The notes under the pieces were generated by a model that searched no databases, was not told the DNA's origin, and worked only from the letters and a program-made list of their open reading frames with translations. Below are positions 41,818 to 48,699 of a stretch of 64,000 bases of DNA, in pieces. Numbering within the stretch: the stretch's first letter is position 1; every line of letters begins with the position of its first letter. The position numbers and the translations under genes were made by a program. Source of the DNA: Nocardia arthritidis NBRC 100137 (lineage in GTDB: Bacteria; Actinomycetota; Actinomycetes; Mycobacteriales; Mycobacteriaceae); assembly GCF_001612765.1 (NCBI RefSeq), contig NZ_BDBB01000043.1:1-64000 (forward strand), written 5' to 3'.

Positions 41818-42591
41818 TTGAACGGCGTGGATAATGTGGCGGTGGTCACCGGTGCCGCGTCCGGCCTCGGCGCCGCGCTGTGCCGCCTGCTGGCCGCGCG
41901 GGGCGTCGCGGTCGTGGCCGCCGACACCGATGCCGCCGGACTGGTCGGGCTGGCTGCCGATACCGCGATCCACACGCAGGTCGTCGACGTCTCCGACGAC
42001 GACCAGGCGGGCAGGCTCGTCCACGGCGCCGTAGCCGAGCTGGGACGCATCGACTTTCTGTTCAACAACGCCGGCATCCGCCTCGGCGGCGCGGCCGAGC
42101 ACATGCCGTTGCCGTTGTGGCAGCGGCTCGTGGATGTGAATCTGTGGGGCGTGGTGCACGGCACGCGCCACGCCTACCCCCTGATGCGCGCGCAGGGCAC
42201 CGGCCACATCGTCAACGTGACGTCGCTCGCGGGACTGACACCGGTGGCACCGTCGGCCGCGTATGCGATGACCGAGCACGCGGTGGTCGGACTCAGCACC
42301 GCGCTGCGGGTGGAAGCGGCCGCGTCGGGCGTCCGGGTGAGCGTGGCCGTCCCCGGCGGGGTCGCGGCCGACCTCATCGATTCCGGGATCGACCTGCCCG
42401 GCTATTCCTACCGTGAACCGGCACGCCGGATGCCGGTCGGGATGATCAGTACCGAACAGGCCGCGCGGCACATTCTGCGTGGTATGCGAAGGAACAAGCC
42501 GTACATCGTGTTCCCGCATTACAACAAGGCGGTGGTGGCTGCCCACCGATGGTGTCCGAGCCTGATGAGCCGCCTCGGGGGCCGGGGATGA
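41818..42591 (+). CDS. SDR family oxidoreductase with altered catalytic lysine
   Basis: Short-chain dehydrogenase fold of 257 residues: cofactor motif TGAASGLG (11-18), FNNAGIR, and VTSLAGL with the catalytic Ser. The usual YxxxK motif reads YAMTE, with Tyr149 but Glu153 instead of Lys. The C-terminus (VFPHYNKAVVAAHRWCPSLMSRLGGRG) is typical of actinobacterial SDRs that often act on steroids or ketones. Loss of the lysine makes normal hydride transfer doubtful. TTG 41818 is one start; GTG 41827 is another. The stop overlaps the next gene's ATG (ATGA). Confidence 0.85.
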   Translation: MNGVDNVAVVTGAASGLGAALCRLLAARGVAVVAADTDAAGLVGLAADTAIHTQVVDVSDDDQAGRLVHGAVAELGRIDFLFNNAGIRLGGAAEHMPLPLWQRLVDVNLWGVVHGTRHAYPLMRAQGTGHIVNVTSLAGLTPVAPSAAYAMTEHAVVGLSTALRVEAAASGVRVSVAVPGGVAADLIDSGIDLPGYSYREPARRMPVGMISTEQAARHILRGMRRNKPYIVFPHYNKAVVAAHRWCPSLMSRLGGRG

Positions 42592-43091
42592 TCACCGGCG
42601 GCCCGATCTTTCAACTGTGCTGGGTGGTGGCCGATCTGGCCGCGGCCACTCGGGCGTTCACCACTCGGTACGGAGTCGGCGACTGGTTCACCATCCCGGA
42701 GGTCCATTTCGGGCCCCATTCCGCCGAACTGCGCGGGGCACCCGCCGAGTACACGATCGGCGTGGCGCTCGGTTACGCGGGCGGGCAGCAGCTGGAGCTG
42801 ATCGAGCCGCGTGGCGGGGTGAGCCTGTATTCCGAGCACTTGGCACGTTTCGGTCCCGGGCTGCATCACGCCGCCTGGGTGCCCGACGACTACGACGCCG
42901 CGCTCGCCGAGGCCGCCGAGGCCGGCATCGAGATCGCCGCGTGGGGCAGGTTCGAGGGCATCGGGATGGAGTTCGCCTACCTCGAAGGTGGGCCGATCGG
43001 CTCGTACATCGAACTGCTGCGGCTCTCGCGGGAGATGAGGGCGATGTTCGACCACCTGATTCCGGAAGGCTTCACCAACCCATGGCAGTAA
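42588..43091 (+). CDS. VOC family (glyoxalase-fold) protein
   Basis: A 167-residue two-module vicinal-oxygen-chelate protein. Elements are IFQLCWVVADLAAATRAF at the first strand-helix, HHAAWVPDDYDAAL in the second half, and a Glu near the end in GSYIELLRL. The His in PGLHHAAW and the Glu in SYIEL are the kind of residues that bind metal in this superfamily. Similar proteins are epimerase-like or aromatic-ring-associated; the reaction is not known. It overlaps the SDR stop codon by four bases. Confidence 0.82.
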   Translation: MITGGPIFQLCWVVADLAAATRAFTTRYGVGDWFTIPEVHFGPHSAELRGAPAEYTIGVALGYAGGQQLELIEPRGGVSLYSEHLARFGPGLHHAAWVPDDYDAALAEAAEAGIEIAAWGRFEGIGMEFAYLEGGPIGSYIELLRLSREMRAMFDHLIPEGFTNPWQ

Positions 43092-43239
43092 GCGGTGATC
43101 CACCGGACGGCCTCGACACCATCGAGGCGGTCCGGTGCCGCTTGCGGCAGTTCCTCTCACGTCTCGACGCCGGCTCATTCCCCGGGCACCGGCGCCGGGA
43201 CCCGCGCGGCGCGCTGGACGCGCCAGGAAGGCGAGCACT

Positions 43240-44115
43240 ATGCGCTTCACCTACGCCGAGACGATGACCGATCCGTCGTATTACCTCGCTCTCGCCAAAG
43301 CCGCCGAGGAGGCGGGCTACACCTCCATGGCGGTCGCCGACAGCGTGGCGTATCCGAAGGAGTCCGACGCGAAATACCCCTACACCCCCGACGGCAGCCG
43401 GGAATTCCTGGAGGACAAACCGTTCGTCGAGGCGTTCGTGCTCAGCGCGGCGATGGCGGCGGTCACCACCACGCTGCGTTTCACGCCGTTCGTGCTGAAG
43501 CTGCCGATCCGGCCGCCCGTGCTGGTGGCCAAGCAGGCCGCTTCGGTCGCCGCGCTGAGCGGCAACCGGTTCGGGCTCGGCGTCGGCATCAGCCCCTGGC
43601 CGGACGATTTCGAGATCATGGGGGTGCCGTTCGACAAGCGCGGCGCGCGGATGGACGAGTGCATCGACATCGTGCGCGGACTCTCGGCGGGCGGCTACTT
43701 CGAATACCACGGGCAGTTCTACGACATTCCGCCGATCAAGATCAGCCCGGTGCCGACCGAACCGGTGCCGATCCTCGTCGGCGGGCACAGCAAGCCGGCG
43801 TTGCGCCGGGCCGCGCAGCGCGGCGACGGGTGGATGCACGCCGGTGGCGACGGGGCCGAACTGGACCGGCTGCTGGCCGAATTGGATGCCCTGCGCGTGG
43901 AGTACGGCACCCGCAAGGATTTCGAGGTGCATGTGATCTCGCTGGACGGTTTCACCGTCGACGGCATCAAACGCCTCGAGGACAAAGGGGTCACCGACGT
44001 GATCGTCGGCTTCCGGCTTCCCTACACCACCGAGCAGGACACCGAGCCACTGGAGACGAAGATCGCCAACCTGTCGCGCTTCGCGGAGAAGGTCATCGCG
44101 CGGGTGGGCGGGTAG
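43240..44115 (+). CDS. LLM-class flavin-dependent oxidoreductase, probably F420-type
   Basis: Luciferase-like monooxygenase fold of 291 residues, starting MRFTYAETMTDPSYYLALAKAAEEAGY. GNRFGLGVGISPWPDDFEIMG and ILVGGHSKPALRRAAQRGDGW are the cofactor-binding strands typical of F420-dependent members (TIGR03619-like style). AGGAAGGCGAGC precedes the ATG at 43240. It ends 1 nt from the convergent kinase-like gene. Together with the SDR and VOC genes it suggests a short catabolic route, substrate unknown. Confidence 0.85.
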   Translation: MRFTYAETMTDPSYYLALAKAAEEAGYTSMAVADSVAYPKESDAKYPYTPDGSREFLEDKPFVEAFVLSAAMAAVTTTLRFTPFVLKLPIRPPVLVAKQAASVAALSGNRFGLGVGISPWPDDFEIMGVPFDKRGARMDECIDIVRGLSAGGYFEYHGQFYDIPPIKISPVPTEPVPILVGGHSKPALRRAAQRGDGWMHAGGDGAELDRLLAELDALRVEYGTRKDFEVHVISLDGFTVDGIKRLEDKGVTDVIVGFRLPYTTEQDTEPLETKIANLSRFAEKVIARVGG

Positions 44116-44116
44116 A

Positions 44117-44971
44117 TCAGGACGCGAGCGCCGCGGTGGCCGTGGCGAGGGTCTGCGCTCGGTAGCCCGCGCCGAACAGCAGGAGGTGCACCAGCAGCGG
44201 GTGCAGTTGATGCAGCGGTGTGCGGGTTCGCCACCCGTCGGCGAGCGGATGGGCCTCGTGGTAGGCGGCCTGGATGCGGTCCAGGTGCGCAGCGCCGAAG
44301 AGAGCGAGCATGGCCAGGTCGGTCTCGCGGTGGCCGGCGTGCGCGGCGGGATCGATGAGCATCGCCCGTTCCCGGGTCCACAGGACGTTGCCCGACCACA
44401 GGTCGCCGTGGATGCGCGCCGGTGGTTCGGCGGGCCCGGCCAGGTCATCGATGCGATCGATGACGCGCTCGATCAGGCGTGTTCCGTCTTCGCCGAGATG
44501 CGGGGCCGCCCGGGCGAGGTAGGGGGTGAGGCGATATTCGGCGTACCACCGCGACCACGGTCCGCTGGTCGGGGTATTGGGCAGGGGCAGGCTCGCGATC
44601 CAGCCCTCCCACGGCGCACCGAACAGCTCGGCTCGGTGGGCGTGCAGTGTGGCCAGTTCGCGACCGAATCGCTCGGCGGCCGCGTGGGTCGGGCCGGTTT
44701 CCTCCAGCCACGGCAGCACCAGCATCCGGTCGTCGGCGGCCAGCACCTCCGGTAGCAAGGCCTGGTTGCCGGCCGCGGTGTCGCGCAGCCAGGTCAGACC
44801 CGCCGCTTCCGCCGCGAAGACGGGTGTCGGCTCGGCTGTCGCCTTCACGAACAGTGCCCGGCCGTCGACCGTTTCGGCGCGGTGCAGCGTCCACGCGTGC
44901 CGGGCGCCGATGTCGGTGACGGCGCGCACGGGCGCATTCAGCAGCGCCGACAGCTGGGCCGCGCGGCTCAC
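44117..44971 (-). CDS. Fructosamine kinase family protein
   Basis: Kinase-fold protein of 284 residues: ATP-side LFVKATAEPTPVFAAEAAGL with Lys near 50, catalytic loop IHGDLWSGNVLW and metal motif MLIDPAAHAGHRETDLAML. These are the hallmarks of the fructosamine-3-kinase / APH group, which phosphorylate sugar adducts on proteins or aminoglycosides. It likely repairs early glycation products, an inference from family. It starts at GTG 44971, whose GTGA overlaps the stop of the XRE regulator, so the two are coupled. Confidence 0.88.
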   Translation of the reverse strand: MSRAAQLSALLNAPVRAVTDIGARHAWTLHRAETVDGRALFVKATAEPTPVFAAEAAGLTWLRDTAAGNQALLPEVLAADDRMLVLPWLEETGPTHAAAERFGRELATLHAHRAELFGAPWEGWIASLPLPNTPTSGPWSRWYAEYRLTPYLARAAPHLGEDGTRLIERVIDRIDDLAGPAEPPARIHGDLWSGNVLWTRERAMLIDPAAHAGHRETDLAMLALFGAAHLDRIQAAYHEAHPLADGWRTRTPLHQLHPLLVHLLLFGAGYRAQTLATATAALAS

Positions 44972-45747
44972 CGGGTGTCCGCGGTGAGCCGTTTCATGGT
45001 GTCCTCGTCGGCGGGGAAGAACGACTCGATGGCCAGTTCGGCGACGGTGACGTTCATCGGGGTGCCGAACACCGTGGTGACACTGAGAAACGACAGCTCG
45101 TTCCCGTCGTGGTCGATCCGCAGCGGAACCACCGCCTGGTCGGGTTCGGGGACGGCGAGTTCCACTTCGCCACCAGGGTAGGACCGCAGTTCCTCGAGCA
45201 AATCGGCCAGATCCCGAGACCCGGTGACCTCCGCTTGGCGCGCCAAGCGGGCGAAGATGTGGCCGCGCCACTCGGCAAGGTTGCGGATGCGGCCTGCCAT
45301 GCCATCGGGGTGCAGGCTCAGGCGCAGGGCGTTCACCGGCGGTGTCACCAGCGCCGGATCGGTGCCCGCGATGAGCACGGACACGCCGCTGTTGGCGTCG
45401 ACCATCGTCCAGTTCTGGTCGATGGCCAGCGCGGGATAGGGCTCGTGACCGGCGAGGATCTGGCGCATGGCGCCGCGAACGGCGTCCATGGCGGGGGTGT
45501 CCAGGCCGGGTTGCGCGTAGGCGGGGGCGTAGCCCGCGGCCAGCAGGACGCGGTTGCGTTCGCGCAACGGGATCTCCAGATGCTCGGACAGGTGCACGAT
45601 CATGGTCCGGCTCGGGGTGGCGCGGCCGGTTTCGATGAAGCTCAGATGCCGCGCCGAGGTGTCGGCCCGTCCGGCCAGTTCCAGCTGGCTCAGCCTGCGT
45701 TCCAGTCGCCAATGTCGCAGCAGGTCACCTGCTGTGGGGGTACTCAC
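44968..45747 (-). CDS. XRE-family regulator with MmyB-like ligand-binding domain
   Basis: A 259-residue regulator: a helix-turn-helix of Cro/C1 type in the first 65 residues (GDLLRHWRLERRLSQLELAGRA, HLSFIETGRATPSRTM) followed by a MmyB-type sensor domain (YPALAIDQNWTMVDANSGV, RLSLHPDGMAGRI, LSVTTVFGTPMNVTVAEL). This domain is PAS-like in related proteins. GTG 45747 has TAGGAT 6 nt upstream, the leaderless pattern. It probably controls its own operon with the fructosamine-kinase-like gene. Confidence 0.9.
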   Translation of the reverse strand: MSTPTAGDLLRHWRLERRLSQLELAGRADTSARHLSFIETGRATPSRTMIVHLSEHLEIPLRERNRVLLAAGYAPAYAQPGLDTPAMDAVRGAMRQILAGHEPYPALAIDQNWTMVDANSGVSVLIAGTDPALVTPPVNALRLSLHPDGMAGRIRNLAEWRGHIFARLARQAEVTGSRDLADLLEELRSYPGGEVELAVPEPDQAVVPLRIDHDGNELSFLSVTTVFGTPMNVTVAELAIESFFPADEDTMKRLTADTR

Positions 45748-45898
45748 GCCCCGATCCTACGAACGGCCGGCGGGCGTGGCCATTACCTCTCGGGTAATCG
45801 ACATCGATACCCGGACCGCCCGGCGCGCGACGACCATCCGTGCGCGGCACGCGGATACCCGGCCGGAAGGGCCGTTCTCCGGCCGGACGTCCGTGCCT

Positions 45899-46522
45899 TC
45901 ACGCCATCTCGGGCACGCGCAGGTGCGCGAAGGCCAGATCGAACTCCCCCACCTCGAGGATGTTGGCGCCCACCCGTTGGGTCGCGGTAGCCCTGATCTG
46001 ATTGACCTGCTCGCGGCTGTCGTTCATCGCCTGCCGGTTCTCCCACACGGTCGCGGCCACCGCTCGGCCGCTGTCGCGGTCGATGAACAGGCTCGCGCTG
46101 CAGAATCCGTCGAGCATCTCCGACTGTGGCAGCACTTCCATCTTGAACGTGTCGGCCAGCCGGTCGACCTGGCCCGGATCGACCTGGACCCACGTGCAGC
46201 GGGTGCAGGCATCGTTACCGGCCGGGTGGTCACGGTGCATCACCGCGATCTCCCACTCCTCCACGCGTTCCGCCCGCCCGCCGAGCCGTCGGGCCATGCC
46301 CTCACGGAGTTGCTGGACGCGTCCTCTGCTGGCATGCAACGCCTCCTCGGTCTCCCAGGAAGTCGTGGCGATGCAGCGTCCCGTCGACCGGTCGGCTATC
46401 AAGGACAAACCGACCCACCCTGGGATCTCGGACAGATTCGGCATCAGTTCATCACGCAGATATGCGAGCCCGTCGTCCATCGATGACGGCTGCGCCGCGA
46501 TGGTGCTGGAACGTGCGTACAC
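45899..46522 (-). CDS. Protein with two tandem ABM-like (ferredoxin-fold) domains
   Basis: A 207-residue protein with two copies of a dimeric alpha/beta-barrel module. Copy 1 is about residues 20-95 (GWVGLSLIADRSTGRCIATTSWE ... ) and copy 2 about 125-205 (FCSASLFIDRDSGRAVAATVWE ... ). The matching pieces are SLIADRSTGRCIATTSW and SLFIDRDSGRAVAATVW. Antibiotic-biosynthesis-monooxygenase-like domains often act in pairs, so the fused copy mimics a dimer. No specific activity is inferred. GTG 46522 has GGGAGG 6 nt upstream. Not linked to its neighbours by overlap. Confidence 0.75.
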   Translation of the reverse strand: MYARSSTIAAQPSSMDDGLAYLRDELMPNLSEIPGWVGLSLIADRSTGRCIATTSWETEEALHASRGRVQQLREGMARRLGGRAERVEEWEIAVMHRDHPAGNDACTRCTWVQVDPGQVDRLADTFKMEVLPQSEMLDGFCSASLFIDRDSGRAVAATVWENRQAMNDSREQVNQIRATATQRVGANILEVGEFDLAFAHLRVPEMA

Positions 46523-46606
46523 GGGCCACCTCCCGCCCTGTCAGGGTGGCGCCCCGGTGGCGCCACCGGACATAACTCACCTTCCTCCAGCCCGCGCCCG
46601 CACGCA

Positions 46607-46789
46607 ATGCCCGCATGTGTGCGCGCAGTGCCGGCTCGGGGTGGGCGGTGCGCTTGCGACGACGATGACGACGAACTGGTCGTCGTCGCGCCCGGCAGCC
46701 CCGTCCCGGATGGCGCGGCGATCGATGCGGCGGTCGCGTTCCAGGAGCCCGCCGGGCGCTATGTCCTCGTGCGGGCCGACGAGCGATAG
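46607..46789 (+). CDS. Possible small acidic protein, 60 aa
   Basis: The frame encodes a short protein with a run of five Asp residues and ELVVVAPGSPVPDGAAID, then AFQEPAGRYVLVRADER. The end looks like a real folded strand pair, but there is no ribosome site and no family match, so it may be chance. It lies 50 nt before the small membrane protein gene and on the same strand. Confidence 0.35.
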   Translation: MPACVRAVPARGGRCACDDDDDELVVVAPGSPVPDGAAIDAAVAFQEPAGRYVLVRADER

Positions 46790-46802
46790 CTGGACGCATG
46801 CC

Positions 46803-46827
46803 GATTGGGCGCGCGGATACCGGGTAG
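46803..46827 (+). promoter_or_regulatory. SigB/SigF-like promoter before the small membrane protein
   Basis: GATT at 46803-46806, 15 nt spacer, then GGGTAG at 46822-46827, followed by 9 nt to the ATG at 46837. Fits GNNT-N14-16-GGGTA(C/T)-type stress promoters; see the finding on the shared promoter set. Confidence 0.55.
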
Positions 46828-46836
46828 GACCCGGGC

Positions 46837-46953
46837 ATGGAACTGTTGGTGATTCTCGCGCTCGCGGTGCTGGTCGGCGCCGTGATCGTGTATCGGAAGA
46901 GGACCGGCAAACAGCCCGGCGCACCCGAGGTGCCGGGCAACGACGGCGAGTAG
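46837..46953 (+). CDS. Small single-helix membrane protein, 38 aa
   Basis: Too short for many gene finders. MELLVILALAVLVGAVIV is one clear membrane helix, followed by a basic stretch YRKRTGKQ and a short acidic tail ending in stop. It starts with an ATG directly 9 nt after GGGTAG, and the next gene begins 10 nt after its stop. No Shine-Dalgarno is evident, which suits a near-leaderless transcript. Function unknown. Confidence 0.6.
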   Translation: MELLVILALAVLVGAVIVYRKRTGKQPGAPEVPGNDGE

Positions 46954-46962
46954 GGAGTGGCT

Positions 46963-47193
46963 ATGAATGCGATGGACCCCGATCCCGCGAAGACCCCCGA
47001 TCTGGAACCGGGCGGCGGGGTGGCGCCGGGCGCCACACCGCCGGACACCCCGCAGACTTCCGGGCTGTCGGCGCCGGAGCCCAGCACCAGCCGTCACTTC
47101 CCGGTCACCGGGGTCGTAGCGATGCTCATCGGTGCGCTGGTGATCCTGTTGTTCCTCGCCGTGGCGGTCGGAATCGTGGTATCGATGCTGTGA
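46963..47193 (+). CDS. DUF6480-type small membrane protein
   Basis: A 76-residue protein (from the ATG at 46963): a Pro/Gly-rich acidic N-terminus (NAMDPDPAKTPDLEPGGG) followed by a single membrane helix (VTGVVAMLIGALVILLFLAV). I recall this DPDP-TPDLEPGGGV start as the mark of DUF6480, an actinobacterial family of unknown role. GGGAG lies just before the start. It follows the 38-aa membrane protein within 10 nt, so both are likely in one stress-type transcript. Confidence 0.75.
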   Translation: MNAMDPDPAKTPDLEPGGGVAPGATPPDTPQTSGLSAPEPSTSRHFPVTGVVAMLIGALVILLFLAVAVGIVVSML

Positions 47194-47198
47194 CCCGC

Positions 47199-47218
47199 GC
47201 CCGGTCGGCCGGCCGGGC
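47199..47218. terminator. GC-rich hairpin between convergent genes
   Basis: GCCCGG pairs with CCGGGC across an 8-nt loop after the DUF6480 gene and before the convergent SDR gene. Confidence 0.4.
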
Positions 47219-47238
47219 GGGTGGTCGTGCGCGAAACG

Positions 47239-48078
47239 TCACAGGATCGGCCTGCCACCGGTGACCGCGATGCGAGCGCCGGAGACGTAGCTGCCGTCGT
47301 CGGAGGCCAGCATGACGTAGGTGGGGGCCAATTCGGCCGGTTGACCGGCGCGGCCCAACGGCGTGTCGTCACCGAAGTTCGCGACCTTCTCGACCGGCAT
47401 GGTGGAGGGGATCAGCGGGGTCCAGATCGGTCCCGGCGCAACGCTGTTGACCCGGATTCCCCGTTCGCCCAGCAACTGCGCGAGGCTGGCGGAGAAGTTC
47501 GCGATCGCCGCTTTCGTCGCGGCGTACGGGGCCAGGGTCGGCGAGGGCATGTCGGAGTTGACCGAGGAGCTGCCGATGATCGACGACCCCGCCGGCATGT
47601 GCGGCAGCGCCGCCTTCACCAGGTAGAAGTAGGCGTTGATGTTCAGTTCGACGGTGTGCTCGAATTCCTCGTCGCTGATCTCCTCCAACGTCTGGTGTGT
47701 CATCTGGAAGGCCGCGTTGCTCACCAGGATGTCGATCTTCCCGAATTCCCGCACGGCCCGATCGATGACGGCGCGGCAATGGGCGGCCTCCGACAGGTCG
47801 CCGGGAACCAGGACGGCTTTGCGCCCGGCCTGCGTCACCAGGTCGGCGACTTCCTTGGCGTCCTCGTCCTCGTCGAGGTAGGAGATCAGCACGTCCGCGC
47901 CCTCCCGCGCGTAGGCGATCGCCACCGCCCGGCCGATTCCGCTGTCCGCGCCGGTGATGACGGCTGCCTTGCCGGTCAGTTTTCCGGAGCCGCGGTAGCT
48001 GTCCTCACCGCAGTCCGGCACGGGGGTCATCCGGGCCTGGATGCCGGGAACTTCTTGCTGCTGCTCGGGAAACCCCAT
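47239..48078 (-). CDS. SDR family oxidoreductase, stress-associated type
   Basis: A 279-residue classical short-chain dehydrogenase. After an N-terminal extension rich in Gln, Pro and Asp (GFPEQQQEVPGIQARMTP) the cofactor motif is TGADSGIGRAVAI, then NAAF, SSIIGSSSV with the catalytic Ser, and YAATKAA with Tyr and Lys. This extended, PxxQ-rich SDR subtype (YghA-like) is often found in stress clusters. AGAAGGAG lies 7 nt before the ATG at 48078. It is the last of the group TPP enzyme, hemerythrin, SDR, all on the minus strand. Confidence 0.9.
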   Translation of the reverse strand: MGFPEQQQEVPGIQARMTPVPDCGEDSYRGSGKLTGKAAVITGADSGIGRAVAIAYAREGADVLISYLDEDEDAKEVADLVTQAGRKAVLVPGDLSEAAHCRAVIDRAVREFGKIDILVSNAAFQMTHQTLEEISDEEFEHTVELNINAYFYLVKAALPHMPAGSSIIGSSSVNSDMPSPTLAPYAATKAAIANFSASLAQLLGERGIRVNSVAPGPIWTPLIPSTMPVEKVANFGDDTPLGRAGQPAELAPTYVMLASDDGSYVSGARIAVTGGRPIL

Positions 48079-48119
48079 GTCGGTGTTCTCCTTCTCCGCT
48101 TCGTGGGCTTGGGGGTGGT

Positions 48120-48680
48120 TCACGTGTCCTGGTTGTGCCGCCAGTCGCGCACCGCGTCGCGGGCCCGGTCGAACAGCGCCAGCGGCGGACCCGCCAGCAG
48201 GTTCGAGACCGCGGACTCCCCCGCGTGGGGGTGCGGGCGGGTGGGGGCCACGGCTTCGGCGGCGCGTACCGAGCCCGCCATGCGCCGCAACTGGTTTGTC
48301 GACAACTGCGCGCGCAGCAGGGTGAACTCCTCGGTTTCCTCGTGCGCGGCGTGCTCGGCCACGGCGTCGGCGAACTTCGCGAGCAGGGCGTCGAAATCGG
48401 GATGGTCCACCCCGAGGTCGTACAGTTGCGCGAGCGCGCGTTTGGCCGCGTTCTCCTCCTCCAGTCGCGGCTGCACGATGTCGGCGTCGGCGCCGAAGCG
48501 GGCTCGCCCCGCGACCGGATGCACGACCTCCTCCTCGGCGCTCTCGTGCACGGCAAGCAACCGCACCAACTCGGTGAACAGGTCCTGTTTCCCGTCCTCG
48601 CCCGCCTTCAGCCGCGCCAGCAGCGCGAAGATCTCCTCGTGCTGGGCGGTCAGCAGCTCGACGACGTCCTGTTCGGTCAT
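48120..48680 (-). CDS. Hemerythrin-HHE domain protein
   Basis: A 186-residue protein with a four-helix hemerythrin-like domain: AQHEEIFALLARL, LLAVHESAEEEVVHPVAG and AEHAAHEETEEFTLL supply the His and Glu/Asp residues that bind a di-iron centre. In related proteins this binds oxygen, NO or handles iron under oxidative stress. The C-terminal 45 residues have no known motif. It starts at 48680, 19 nt after the TPP-enzyme stop, and is followed by the SDR gene. Confidence 0.88.
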   Translation of the reverse strand: MTEQDVVELLTAQHEEIFALLARLKAGEDGKQDLFTELVRLLAVHESAEEEVVHPVAGRARFGADADIVQPRLEEENAAKRALAQLYDLGVDHPDFDALLAKFADAVAEHAAHEETEEFTLLRAQLSTNQLRRMAGSVRAAEAVAPTRPHPHAGESAVSNLLAGPPLALFDRARDAVRDWRHNQDT

Positions 48681-48699
48681 CGCACACTCGTTTCTGTCG

